From contig NC_085138.1 of the NCBI RefSeq assembly GCF_035046485.1, positions 277,369,694 through 277,433,693 of the forward strand: a stretch of 64,000 bases of DNA. Reading direction: 5' to 3'. This document shows, piece after piece, positions 32,852-44,047 of this stretch; positions within the stretch are counted from its first letter, which is position 1, and each line of letters begins with the position of its first letter. Source of the DNA: Aedes albopictus (Eukaryota > Arthropoda > Insecta > Diptera > Culicidae). Under the pieces are notes generated by a model. The model made no database searches, had not been told where the DNA came from, and was given only the letters and a program-made list of their open reading frames with translations. Position numbers and translations under genes: made by a program.

Positions 32852-33790
32852 CTACGGATTGGGGGGTTTCCTGCGAGCCGAAGGACCTGGAACTGGCCGA
32901 CGTTGTGCCTGCAGCGCGCTACTGATGATCAGTTCTGATAGAAACTGATACTCTTCCCGCGGTGGAAGAATTTCTACCGATTGCTCACCGTCGATAATTG
33001 CTTCCGCGTACTTTCCCCAGTCAATGTGTTTCGTGAGGTCGTAGGAAATGTCAATAGATGGAGGTTGACGTGAACCATTGGAAATAGAAACAACGATCGG
33101 AAGGTGATCACTACCATGGGGATCCTGGATAACCTTCCATGTACACTCCAGCGATAGTGAGCTCGAACAGATTGAGAGGTCTAATCGGCTGTCTCTAGGA
33201 CTGCCATCTTTAGCTGGAGGTGCCACTCGCGTAACTTCTCCGGTGTTCAAAATTGTCATGTTGAAGTCGTCGCAGAGGTCATATATCAAAGTTGAACGGC
33301 TGTCATCGTACAGTTCCCCCCAGCCTGTACCATGGGAGTTGAAATCTCCCATGAGCAGCCGTGGCTCAGGCATAACCGAGCAGATGTGGGCGAGATCCCT
33401 GCGAGATATCGCAGTTCTCGGTGGAAGATATATGGAGGCAACACTGAGGGTTTTACCTCGGATTGTCACCTCACATGCGACGGCTTCGATGCCTGTCATC
33501 GGTTGAAAATCGACTCTGTAAAATGAGTGCTGCTTTTTGATCCCTAAAAGCACCCCTCCGTACGAGTCGGACCGATCAAGACGGATAATGTTGAAATCGG
33601 AAAAAGGTAAGGTTACATCGGGTGTCAGCCATGTTTCGGATAGCGCAAAAACATCGCATTGTAAATTGTTAATTAAAAATTTGAAAGAGTCTAATTTTGG
33701 TACGATACTACGACAGTTCCAGTGTAGCACAGAAATCATATCTTCGACCTCGGTGGTTAAATTAGCCATCGAAAGATACGAATGTCGCAA
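32852..33790 (-). CDS. LINE ORF2, N-terminal part: APE-type endonuclease (ends at premature TAG)
   Basis: 312 codons. The AP-endonuclease fold is marked by LHWNCRSI (about residue 23), ALSETWL (about 52), LMGDFNSHGTGWG (about 146), RLDLSICSS and GSDHLPIV (about 230). The frame ends at TAG (32852-32854) just after PNP, but translation of the following codons in the same frame continues as typical LINE sequence to 30074, so this is one nonsense change. The start overlaps the end of ORF1 by 29 bp in another frame, which suggests re-initiation or a translational coupling like that known in I-type elements. The Met at 33790 is the first usable start. Confidence 0.9.
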   Translation of the reverse strand: MRHSYLSMANLTTEVEDMISVLHWNCRSIVPKLDSFKFLINNLQCDVFALSETWLTPDVTLPFSDFNIIRLDRSDSYGGVLLGIKKQHSFYRVDFQPMTGIEAVACEVTIRGKTLSVASIYLPPRTAISRRDLAHICSVMPEPRLLMGDFNSHGTGWGELYDDSRSTLIYDLCDDFNMTILNTGEVTRVAPPAKDGSPRDSRLDLSICSSSLSLECTWKVIQDPHGSDHLPIVVSISNGSRQPPSIDISYDLTKHIDWGKYAEAIIDGEQSVEILPPREEYQFLSELIISSALQAQRRPVPGPSARRKPPNP

Positions 33791-35216
33791 GGAGGGGCAT
33801 TTTAGAAGCCAACTGCTTCAAAAGAGGAGACACACAAGGAAGAAGTGCTTTGACAATGCTCTTCACTGAGTCAGAAGCATTAAAGAAGTTAAGGACGATG
33901 TCTACGATGCCAGAAAGCGTAAACATCGGAGCACCAAGAGGTTGTTCCTGGTTCTCCGAATGCTGTCCCTCTGGCTGAGAAGTCGAAAAAATTGGTACAT
34001 CTGGGATTTTTGATGTTCCCGGGAGCGAAGGAAAGTCTCGTTCATCTTGGATTTTGAATCCAGGAGGTGAACGTTTGTTACCTTTTTTAACACTCTTAGA
34101 ATTTGTCACGGTGGGTTGGGGGTCACTGCTAGGCAGATTCCGAGGTTTTTTGGTGGGTCTCTGGAGCCTCACCCGTTTCCTCGTTTCACCCTTAAAAACA
34201 AAGGGAACCCCGTCCCCGACCTCAGAGTCAGAGCCCTGATCATCGAGAGACAAAGACGAGTAGATGTTGCGTGATTCAACGACCGGAGCAGCTTTTCTCA
34301 GCATTTCGGCGTAGCTTCGCCTTGAACGCTGCTGCAACGATCGTTTCTGATGTTGTTTTCGCTGTATGTACTTCGGGCAAACATTGAGATCGTGTGGACG
34401 GTCGCTACCACAATAAACACACTTGGGCGGCGTTTTACACGCACCGTCCACATGTCTCTCCCCGCATGTTGCACAGCGAGGTTTATTGCTGCAGTACTGG
34501 GCGGTGTGGCCCAGCTGCTTGCAATTGATGCAATTCATTACCTTCGGTACATACAGCCTCACAGGTAGCCGAAGTTTGCCAATCACCAGCAGATCTGGTA
34601 ATGCAGATCCGGAGAAGGTCACAGAAAATTCTTCAGATGGTGTGTAAACCTTCTTCTCGCCCTCCTGGGATACCGAATGCAGTTGCCGGCAATCCAGTAT
34701 CTGGACAGGAGGTAGAGAAGGGTTATGGAAACGACCACAGCCTTGCATGATCGTTTCGCAGGTCAAAGATGCGTCGGCGACCTTCCCCGAAATCTCAATC
34801 GACGCGCTTGGAAGGTAGACAAAATATTCAAGAGTAAACAACTCGCAGGCCACAATCTCATTAGCGTGTTTTCGGTCGCCTACTGTCACCCGAAGCTTAG
34901 CTGTACCGACCATGTCAATGGAGACAACGGAAGAATACCGCTTAGTCAGATCCTTGCTGATTTGAACGGTGTTCAAACGTTTGCCTTTGGGTCGGAAGAA
35001 AACAACATATGGCCCGCCAAAGTCGGGAGGGTAGGCCTTGAGGCGGGGGGACGTCGAAACAGATTTACCGTTGGTGTCCATTGGAGAAGCACCAGGGTGA
35101 AGGGGGGCAAAGGGGTTAGCATTTAAATCGCCTTGTTGGCTCGAGCAATCCGATGCCAATAACAAAGCTTCGTTGATGCGGTACGTCGTACCCCCGCCAT
35201 CGTCATCATCGCCCAT
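33762..35216 (-). CDS. LINE ORF1: nucleic-acid-binding Gag-like protein
   Basis: 484 codons, intact. An acidic, poorly conserved N-terminus leads into a region with RNA-recognition-like sequence (about 65-150). Three tandem zinc knuckles sit at about residues 232-282: CINCKQLGHTAQYC, CATCGERHVDGAC and CVYCGSDRPHDLNVC. A basic linker (KKPRNLP, KKGNKRSPP) precedes a hydrophobic C-terminal tail (IVDIVLNFFNASDSVKSIVK). The role, packaging LINE RNA into a ribonucleoprotein, is family knowledge. It overlaps ORF2 by 29 bp. The first Met (35216) follows a 5' UTR of 659 bp. Confidence 0.9.
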   Translation of the reverse strand: MGDDDDGGGTTYRINEALLLASDCSSQQGDLNANPFAPLHPGASPMDTNGKSVSTSPRLKAYPPDFGGPYVVFFRPKGKRLNTVQISKDLTKRYSSVVSIDMVGTAKLRVTVGDRKHANEIVACELFTLEYFVYLPSASIEISGKVADASLTCETIMQGCGRFHNPSLPPVQILDCRQLHSVSQEGEKKVYTPSEEFSVTFSGSALPDLLVIGKLRLPVRLYVPKVMNCINCKQLGHTAQYCSNKPRCATCGERHVDGACKTPPKCVYCGSDRPHDLNVCPKYIQRKQHQKRSLQQRSRRSYAEMLRKAAPVVESRNIYSSLSLDDQGSDSEVGDGVPFVFKGETRKRVRLQRPTKKPRNLPSSDPQPTVTNSKSVKKGNKRSPPGFKIQDERDFPSLPGTSKIPDVPIFSTSQPEGQHSENQEQPLGAPMFTLSGIVDIVLNFFNASDSVKSIVKALLPCVSPLLKQLASKMPLLATFVSFDG

Positions 35217-35875
35217 TGTGGCAGCTAACTACCACCAGGGGGCACTCAAAAATCTTAAACTAACACTTATCACGGGGACGAAATAATAAAAAAAAAAAAA
35301 CAAGGGACAAAATTAACTGTACAGGGAAAGTGAGGAAAAAAAACTGCTTATATACCAAATTAAATCTAATCAAAGAGTCAGTGGAGAGGGGAGAACAACG
35401 AGGGGTAACTTTGAATACTTAGCTTTGTGCTCTGTTTTGCCACAGGCTCGACGACGACAGGTCCAAGCGATGGGATCGCCCGCACTGGGAGGAGGCGAGC
35501 GGTGTGCGGCGGTTGAACGCTCTCTGCTCTTCTCTCGGTGGGCTGCTGCTGTCGACGACGATGAGCTTGGGTACTCACTGGAAGAAGCCGATCACGGCCG
35601 CGCGAGCGGCGCGGTATGCGGGGGGTGCTGCACTGCTGTGCTCGATAATCGGTCAATGCGCCACGTGATATAATGAAAACGTGAACTTTACTCAAACTAA
35701 ACGAACTTTTGCGGCAAAAATTGTGGCCTCGCCAACCGCACGCGTCCCACTAGGGATGATTACTTAATAAACTTAATCACTCGGAAACACTAGCACGAAA
35801 ATAGCCACCGAACTGGAGACAAACCAGACGAACGAAAAGTTGCGACTGTCTCGAACGAACGCTCGCCAAAGAGTG
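35217..35875 (-). promoter_or_regulatory. 5' UTR and presumed internal promoter of the LINE
   Basis: 659 bp between the inferred transcription start at the TSD edge and ORF1. GC-rich in the outer part (about 35430-35640). LINEs of this kind carry an internal Pol II promoter at the 5' end; no TATA is evident. The element begins on the minus strand with CACTCTTTGGCGAGCG. The promoter call is inference from family. Confidence 0.5.
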
Positions 35876-36179
35876 AGTTTGCACTTTAACTTGGTTAATT
35901 GCGCGGAAGAACGGGCGGGATAGAAAGGCTACCGATCGTTTTGCTTGTCTACATTGGCGTAGCTAGGGGGGGTTCCAGGGGTGCCTGGCACCCCCTAGAA
36001 CAAATTTGGCACCCCTTAAAATTTTTCATTGACAGCCACCTAAAATTTAAAATTTCACACAATAAATTTCAATATTTATTAAAGGCACATTTGAAAAAAA
36101 AAAAACATAAACACACCCGGAATTACTTATACACCTGTTACACGTTTTGGCGTTTTGGATATTTGTAAGAACAATCAAC

Positions 36180-39100
36180 AGACTTCTTCAAGGATTCCTC
36201 CAGTAATACCTTTATCTATTCAAACAGTGATTTTTCTAGGCTTCCTTTATGGATTTCTCCCGATATTTCTTTAATAAACTTCTCTCAGGATTTCTCCAGG
36301 GTTGTACATACTAGAAATTTCAACGGAGATTGATCCAGCAATTTCTCGTAGTATTTCTTTCGAAATTCTTACTATGGCACTTCTTGGAATTCTTCTAAAA
36401 ATTGTTTTTGGGATTTCTTCAGGAATTCCTGGTGGGGTTATTCAGCAAAACCTTCCTGGGATTCTTTCATAAGTTTCTTCCGGTGATTCTTCCAATAATT
36501 CCTTCAGAGATTTTATATTGAGAGTCATCCAGAAATTTCTCATGAAATTCCTCCAGGAGCTTATATTAGCCTTCCCCCGGGAGCTGTGGCTAGGATTCCA
36601 GCAAGTTCTCTTAGAACTCCTCCAATAATTCTCACTGTGATACCTTCAGGAATTCTACTAGGGAAGTTCTTTCGGAAATTCTTCCAGAAAATCATCCTGG
36701 GATTTTTTCTAAAAATCCCTTCAGTGATTCTTCCAGAGATTTCTTCAAGGATTTAACCAGGACTTCCTCTAGAGGTTATTCCAGAAATTCCGCAGGGGAT
36801 TTCTCCAAGTACTTCTAATGGCCTTCCTCCATGAATTCCGGCTGGAATTCTTCAAGCAATTCCCATTACTTGAAGAATTCCAGCCTTCTCCTTCAGAAAC
36901 TCCTTCAGAAATACTTCTAGGGATTTCACCTGGCATACTTACATGCTGCAATACTTTCGGGAAATTTTCTTGAGATTCCTCAAAAAATTCCTCCTGCGAT
37001 TCTATCAGGGATTCCTCCAGTATACTTCTACCGATTCTTTCAAGGAGAACTGTAGGTATTCCTCCGGGCACTTGGTTGAGGAACTTCTTTTAGGATACCC
37101 CGGCATTCCTGATTCAAGGATTTCTCTAGAAATTACTTCTATGATACCTCCCTGAATTCTAGGAATTCCTCCAGATCCGCGCTTCCCAAACTCCCAAGAT
37201 CCGCTTCCCAATTTTGGGAAGTACTGCTCCAGTTATTCCAGCTGGGATTCTTCTAGCAATTCCTGCGGTTCTTCCAGCTATTCTTCCTTAATACATTCTA
37301 ATCTAACTATGGTAGTTCAGAAATTATGCTACGGATTCTTCTAGAGCTTTCTCTTGGCTTCTTTCCAGGTAATCTTCCTGGAATTCTTGCAGAAATTTCT
37401 TTGGTTGTCCTACCAGGGATTTCTCCAAGGACTCATTCAGGAATTCCTATAGAAATTCCTCATGGGATTCCTCCAGAAACTCCCTTTGGTCTTCCTCCAA
37501 GAATACCTCAAACAACTCCTCCTAAGGTTCTTACAGCAATCCTTACAGAAATTCTTACTATGATACGTCCAGATATTGTTCTTGTGATTCCTTTACGAAT
37601 TTATCCTAGCATTATAGCTGGAATTCTCCCGAGAAATCTTCCTGATATTTCTTCAGAAATTCCTCGCGAATCCTTCAGGACCTTCTCTTAAAATTTTTCA
37701 AGAATACCTCTACCGGTTCTTGCAGGGGCTTCTCTTGGCATTCCAAGGATTTTTTCTTTGGATTCCGCCAGGCATACCTCATTGGGTTTCTCTATAAATT
37801 CTTGTATAGTCCTCCAGTAATACCTCCCAGGATTTCTGCTGAGATTTCTACAATGATACACCCAAGAATCCTTTTAACAATACCTCCTGAGATTTTTCCT
37901 GTGATTTCTTCAGAAGCTCTCCGGTGATCCTCCAGGCATTTGTATAGAAGATATTTCATACAAGGATACTCTGATAAATTTCTCATGGGATTTCTCCAGG
38001 AACTCCACTTGGTCTTCCTCCAGGAATTTCCGCTGGATTTCTCAAGCAGTTCCTACTGTGGTTCTTCCAGCAATTCCTCCTAGGACTCCTCCAAAATTTC
38101 TTACTGTAATATCTCCCGGAATTTTTCTAGGAATTATTTTAAGAATTTCTCCAAGGATTCCTCCAAAGCTTGCTGGGATTCTTCAAGGCAATCTTTCTAG
38201 GAGCATTTCAGAAGTACCTTCAGTGTTTCCTCCTGGAAATCCTAAAGGTTTTCCTGGAATTTCTCCAAATATTTCTCATTGGATTCTTCCAGGAAATTCT
38301 CTTCTCCAGGAACTCCTCCTGGGATTCCATAAGCGTAGTAGCATAAGTTAAAATACACAATAATAAAAAAGAAGAAAAAAAAAGCCCTGCTGCTTCTAAT
38401 GTTTTAGGAATGCCTCCTGTAGGTCTCGTCAAGAAATTCTCACGGTGATACCTGCAGGAATCCCTCTAGGGATTTCTCCTGGCCTCCTAGCTAAGATTTT
38501 TATAGGCAGTGTTCCTAGGTTACTTCCAGAAATGCCTTTGATCCTTCCAAGGATTTTTCTAGAGACTCATGCAGGAATTATTCTAGAATTTTTATTTGTG
38601 AATTACTATAGAAATTAACCACGGTATTACTCCTGGAACTCCTCTTGGGCTTCTTAAAGGAATTCCAGTAGAAATCTCTAGAGGAATCCCTAATCGAATT
38701 TCGGGAATAGTTGGAATTTCCAGAGAAATCCTAGAAGGTATTACTAGAGAAATCCTATAGGAATGTACAGGGAAAAACTTGTAATTAATTAGAAAACACA
38801 GAATGTTGCTAATTGGCAAGAGAGATGAATTTGCGAAAAAAAATCGCGTTCTGGTGGGATTAGAACCTACGACTCAGTATTCCCTACAGTCGTAGTATGA
38901 CCATTTCTTTGAGAATTCCTTCGACATGGTTATTTTTCTTTTTTTTTTTTGATAATTTCATCAGCAATTTCTTTGGATTTTTTTTTTACTTAATTTCAAT
39001 GGCTATTCCTCTAAAATTATATCAGCAATTTCTTTTTCAGCTATTTTGTGGATTTATTAGGCAGTTTTATTGTGATTTTTTTGAAATTTTTATGTATTTA

Positions 39101-39870
39101 TATTCATTGCTTCCGAAAGTTGCTGAATTGGAAAATCTAAAATTCTCAACTGGTCTTGGTCAAAGAAAATCCCATGAAATTCACGAAAAACTTACTGAAA
39201 AAATTTCCCAAGAAATTGTCGGAAAAAAATCCATCAAAATTACATTAGAGCTTTCAGAGTAGTTGCCAAAAGAATTCATCTAAGAATTACCAGAGGAATT
39301 CCTGAATAAAAAATATTAAGACTTTTTAAGCAAATTGGCCAAATTCTATCTCAAAATAAATTGCCGAGGTATTCTATGTATTCTATAAAAAAAAAAAACA
39401 AAGAAATGAATTCGAAGAAATTCTCAATGAATTTTCCGAAAGCATTAAAGGAATTTCTGAAGAAAAATTAAAAAGAACCCCAAAAGTAATTTCCGTAGAA
39501 TCACCGTGACAGAATTTTTAAAGAACCGCCAAAGTTTTTTTTATTTTTTTTTTCAAATAAATTGCCGAAGGAAATCACTAAGAAATTTGTCGAATCAATT
39601 TCAAAAGGAATAACCAAAGAAGTTCCCAAAAGTAATAATAGAAGTTGCCAAAATTTTCGAATGAATTGCTGATGAAACTCCCGAATAAATGTTCAATGTA
39701 AGAAACATCGGAATTGCCGAAGGTATTCCGTAATCATCTGCTGCAGTAATTCCTTACATAAAAACTGAAGAAATCTAGACGGAAGTGTCTGAAAATGTTT
39801 CAATAAAATTATAGAAGCGATTTATGAAAGACTTTTTGAAGGAGTTTTCGAAGGCATTGGCGAAGGAATA
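36180..39870. repeat. Degenerate 15-bp periodic DNA inside the second hAT element
   Basis: 36180-38790 is dominated by plus-strand units like GGAATTCCTCCAGAA and GGATTTCTCCAAGG at about 15-bp steps; one frame reads as a run of GIPxEIPxGIPP-like pentads (37326-37691). About 38640-38760 is inverted, and 39100-39870 changes to GAAATTGCCGAAG-like units. This is the same sequence type as 10230-15270 and 17985-22510. Not coding. Confidence 0.72.
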
Positions 39871-39872
39871 CC

Positions 39873-40255
39873 TCTCTCTCTCTTCTTGGCGTTACGTCCT
39901 CATTGGGACAAAGCCTGCTTCTCAGCTTAGTGTTCTATGAGCACTTCCACAGTTATTAACTGAGAGCTTCCTCTGCCAATGACCATTTTGCATGCGTATA
40001 TCGTGTGGCAGGCACGAAGATACGTTCTATGAGCACTTTCACAGTTATTAACTGAGAGCTTCCTCTGCCAATGACCATTTTGCATGCGTATATCGTGTGG
40101 CAGGCACGAAGATACTCTATGCCCAAGGAAGTCAAGGAAATTTCCTTTACGAAAAGATCCTGGACTGACCGGGAATCGAACCCGTCACCCTCAGCATGGT
40201 CATGCTGAATACCCGTGCGTTTACCGCCTCGGCTATATGGGCCCATCTAAAATTA
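39873..40255 (-). mobile_element. tRNA-derived SINE with internal tandem duplication
   Basis: Same family as 9711-10001 (minus-strand head GGGCCCATATAGCCGAGG, B box GGTTCGATTCCCGG). Flanked by the 12-bp TSD CGAAGGAATACC (39861-39872; 40256-40267). The body segment from GTTCTATGAGCAC to CACGAAGATAC occurs twice, near 39931-40023 and 40025-40113, making this copy about 90 bp longer than 9711-10001. The tail is a CT-rich run. Confidence 0.9.
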
Positions 40256-40439
40256 CGAAGGAATACCGAATAGCATAAATAATAAAAGTCCAAAAAATGG
40301 ACGAGAATCCAAAAAAGAAGAATGACTTGCCGAAGATATTAAAAAAAATGTGTGGAAGTTCCCAGAGTCATTGTCGAATGGCTTCACTAAAAGAATTCCC
40401 TAAGGAATTGCCTGAAGAATAATTGGAGAATTTTTAAAA

Positions 40440-42380
40440 GCAAATATCAATAGAATTGTTGACATTAACAAAACAATACACAATGGTCCACGAACCAGAT
40501 TTAAGAGGAAAGATGCATGCAGCGCCTTCAAATGATTTTTTAGACAAATATGGTCTTCTACTAAGTTGTTGCTAATAATAAACATGAAAATTAAGGTGGT
40601 CCATATTTTCACAGAAATTGGAAACCAAACTTTTTTATTTGCAAGAATAACCATACACATTCTTCGGCAAAGTTGGAGATCTATCAATTTTGAGCATGTT
40701 TGCTGAATACAGTTTTTTTGTAGCTTCAAAATTGACCGATTTAAAGATATATTTCTGAATTAGCTTAGGTTGATTCAGGAAAAACAGGATATCTGGCTTT
40801 AACTTTTTCAGTTTCAATTTCTCATCAAAGTCGCCCAAGAAACACTTGTAGAGCATTTGAAAGCGTCGTTTCGCGCTGAGACGACCATTATCTCTTTTGG
40901 TTCAAAAGTTATGAGTGTTTTTCTTCAAAAATCATAGTTTATTCAAAAAACGATATTACAGGTTGGGGCAAAGATAAAAATATCTTTTTCCAGCATTCAA
41001 AAGAAGAAATATTGTTATAAAACATATAAAAAAAATTAGAGAGGTGTTATTTTTGTAACTCAAGAAAAAAATAGTTGAAAAGTACCTATATTTTCTAGAA
41101 AATCATCAATATCTTTTGAACGGAATGACGTAGCAACATTTTCAGCGCACGAAAATGTGCGTTTTTAAAAGCTCTAAAACTGGTTCTTTAGCGACTTTGA
41201 TGAGAAAATTGAAACACAAAAGTTAGAGCGATAAAACGATTTGTTCTAGCGTCACCCTATGAAAACTATGGGAAAATGCTCAAAATTTGGGCAAAACAGT
41301 TTTTTCGCTTTATATTTTTCATTTCAATTTTCTCATCAAAGTCGTCAAAGGACCACTTTAAGAGCTTCCAAAGACCAAAAACGCACATTTTCGTGCGCTG
41401 AAGTTTGTGTTTCTACAGCATTCCATTCACTAGATATACTAGTATATGATGATTACCAATGCTGTCGAAATCGGAATTTGGTGCGAACATCAGGATCCCG
41501 ATGAGAAAAATCGAAGTGCGCTCGCACCAAATTCCGGGTTTCAACTGGATTGATAATATGTTAGTGAAGCTTAGAAAGGAACTCAGGATAATCGAGTGCG
41601 AATTTTGTAGTTTTGAGAATCATACTCACAATTTTTCTGTAAAAGTATTTTCGTGTCCACGTGGTAACATTCAACTAATAAAAAAAACGCTTTTTAGCCA
41701 TTAATTTTGTGGTCAAACCAAAAATGCAAATATGTATTCTGATTTTGAAATTTTAAGTATTTATATTTCATAAATTGTTCTTGAAAGCTATTTTTATAAG
41801 GGTTGTTATCATGCAGTAAAACAAAGAGGATGTCACGATAAATAGTGGATATTTTATAGTTTCCGAGATTTACACGTCTAATAATTGCTTCGAAAATGTA
41901 TTCTAATGGACCTTATTGTTTTCAATGCACAAAACAGGGGTTATCACGATAATCAGACAATCGTTAAGGCTTTTTACGGCATCATCAGCATCGGCAGCCA
42001 TGTTGGATATGAGCCTCAAAATTTCAAAGTGATAATTCTCTGCCACCAAAGCGAATATTCGTATGAAAAAGTATCATCCTATATGCTCACTCGCAGTGAT
42101 TGCGATGATACTTTTTCTGCTGCATTGCTGCAGAATTGACAGTTTTTTATCACTTCAAAAATGCGAGGCAAACAATCATTGAAAATCAAAAAGTCAATGA
42201 TTCGTTTGAAAGCTTAGTGATGCAGTAAGACACCTTAAGTACTTAAGTTCAAACTGAAAATACAAGTTCTATTTTCCCGCGACGCAGCATATCATTATGC
42301 TAAGAAATTAAGGTCGGATCGGTATTTCCTTAAAAGAAAGCAACCTGAGAACCACTGAAACTGGCACCCCCTAGGAAAAA
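40440..42380. other. AT-rich interior of the hAT composite, with an inverted repeat
   Basis: About 41105-41220 and 41265-41440 are inverted relatives of each other (CGCACGAAAATGTGCGTTTT and its complement AAAACGCACATTTTCGTGCG), probably a decayed foldback element. The rest shows no recognisable feature; small ORFs are not credible. Confidence 0.5.
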
Positions 42381-42409
42381 ATCCTAGATACGCCAATGCT
42401 TGTCTATAT

Positions 42410-43480
42410 TGTACTGATATTGCTTGGTTGGGTATGGTGTTGGGTTACAATTCAATTTAAGTGTTCTTTTTCATGGATGGGTTTAACAGGGTACAGTGTT
42501 GTGTGTAGGTTTGGTGACGGGTACAATTCATTGGTGTGTTGTGGTTAACTTAAGGATTACTTAATTCTAGGTACTATTTACAAATTAAAAACTATTTACA
42601 ATTTCACTATTTACAGAATTCAAATATTTACAAATTTACATTGTGATCAATACAGGCTTCATGGAAAAGTTGCAGCATAAATTAACAATATTATTGAAAT
42701 TGGTTTCAAACAACAACGTTTGATGTCATTGCAATGATATCACAATTTCACTGCGGTATTTTTTTTGGATTTATGACATATGGAAGGACCAGTGACCACT
42801 GTGCACCGTTCTTACTAGCGTTTTGTACGTGATACACTTGGTTTGGAGATGAATCTCTTCTTGAAGGCTTCTCTCATACCCTAGCCCCTTGGAACTTCAT
42901 GAAACTCCCTAAAACCTCCCAGAATGCCTTGAACCCCCTAAAAAGCACGAGCACACCCCCAAGAACTCACCTGAAATGTCTTGAAAGCTCTCTGCAATCT
43001 CTAATTTTTGTAATTATTGATCCCATTCATGCAATGAATCCATTTACATGAAAGTGCTGTTTGTGCACCACCCGACCCCATACCTAAATTGAGATTTCAG
43101 TGTGTATGAGCTTTTGGACGTCATCCTTCAATGTCAGCTTCTGTGTTGGTTTATTCTCATCATCAGCTTCATTGACGTAGCGGTATATTTGTTTTTGAGA
43201 TTTGAGATATTGTTAATTAATATCAGCAGGCCAACTTATGCCTTGATGATATTGGATCTACATAAAATCAATTTAATGTTTTCCTAATTACTGCTCCTGA
43301 CAAATGACAGTCGAATCCATCAGCAACCCTATTAAAAGTCCAAGAAGACCACTAAAGGACCCGTAAGTGGCATAGTTCGTGTGACGGACAGGAATTTCCA
43401 AAAACTTGTCGTATCGTAGAGCTCTACCTCAGCAAAACCGGCAATCGATCCTGGATGTGACCACAACTGAGATGAACAGA
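42410..43480. other. Anonymous AT-rich sequence
   Basis: Contains a short CCTGAAA-type periodic stretch (42885-43010) and short direct repeats of ATTTACAA near 42575-42640. No gene or complete element recognised. Confidence 0.4.
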
Positions 43481-43489
43481 GCACAGACC

Positions 43490-43960
43490 ATACTCTCTAG
43501 TTACCATCGTGTTATCATCGTAGTGGGCAGGCCAGTTTCCTTTCTGTAATCGTTCACGAACTTCCAGAAAGATTTCGGGTTGGATTTCAACTTCAACTGC
43601 ATATTCTTAATGTATATTCGATAACAGGATTAACTCATTCGTTTATATCCATTGTTTAGTCAAACATAATATGTAGTTTATTAACAGCAAAGGTGCTTGT
43701 AATAATGTCGTAACGCTGACCTTTTCGCAGATTATTTTGATCGTAGCTTCATTGTTTGGCATGGAGCATGATTGTGCTCAGAACTAACTCGATCGGCCAT
43801 GATGATCACTTACGTAATTCATAATATTGGAGAAAGTTTGCACTGCAGCATTAACGTCGTCATTATCTGAAACATCTACCTTTCCATACCACCACATGAC
43901 CAGCACGACTGGGGTGGAAGCTAGCAAGGTTAATGGGGTTGACTGGAGTTGGCTCGACCG
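43490..43960 (-). pseudogene. Relic of a Jockey/CR1-type LINE
   Basis: On the minus strand, about 43540-43640 translates to a phrase containing SNPKSFWKFVNDYRKETG, which is characteristic of the linker between endonuclease and RT in Jockey/CR1-like LINEs. Upstream (43800-43900) a VNAAVQTFSNIM phrase fits the end of the preceding region. Downstream the frame decays quickly and no RT motif is intact. Heavily mutated; clade assignment tentative. Confidence 0.5.
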
Positions 43961-44047
43961 TCACGGGGTCAGAAGGGTCTCCCAAAGTGCTTCTTGGCTG
44001 ACTTGGTTAGATTTGAATACAACGTTAACTGGAACTGAGCATAGCTG

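Larger units (their letters stand above)
29659..35875 (-). mobile_element. Full-length I-superfamily LINE with TSDs
   Basis: On the minus strand: 5' UTR (35875-35217), ORF1 (35216-33762), ORF2 (33790-30074), 3' UTR and a poly(A) tail, seen as a run of T on the plus strand at 29656-29672. Flanked by the 12-bp TSD AGTTTGCACTTT (29647-29658; 35876-35887). The poly(T) makes the inner edge uncertain by a few bases. ORF2 has endonuclease, RT and RNase H, a set that among LINEs points to the I/R1/Loner/Outcast group. ORF1 is open; ORF2 has one internal TAG. Confidence 0.93.
35952..42398. mobile_element. Second hAT-ended composite without transposase (6.4 kb)
   Basis: Ends CATTGGCGTAGCTAGG (35952-35967) and CCTAGATACGCCAATG (42383-42398), flanked by the perfect 8-bp TSD CTTGTCTA (35944-35951; 42399-42406). 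Sub-terminal GTGCCTGGCACCCC motifs are shared with the small hAT MITE at 55436-55591. The interior is degenerate periodic DNA (36180-39870), a SINE (39873-40255) and anonymous AT-rich sequence. No transposase. It lies 64 bp outside the LINE's 3'-side TSD on this strand. Confidence 0.87.

Noticed and set aside
37326..37691. 121-codon frame rich in GIP/EIP pentads, and similar frames at 18668-19003 and 38058-38351
   Set aside because: They result from the 15-bp repeat, which keeps frame by its period; no start context or domain.
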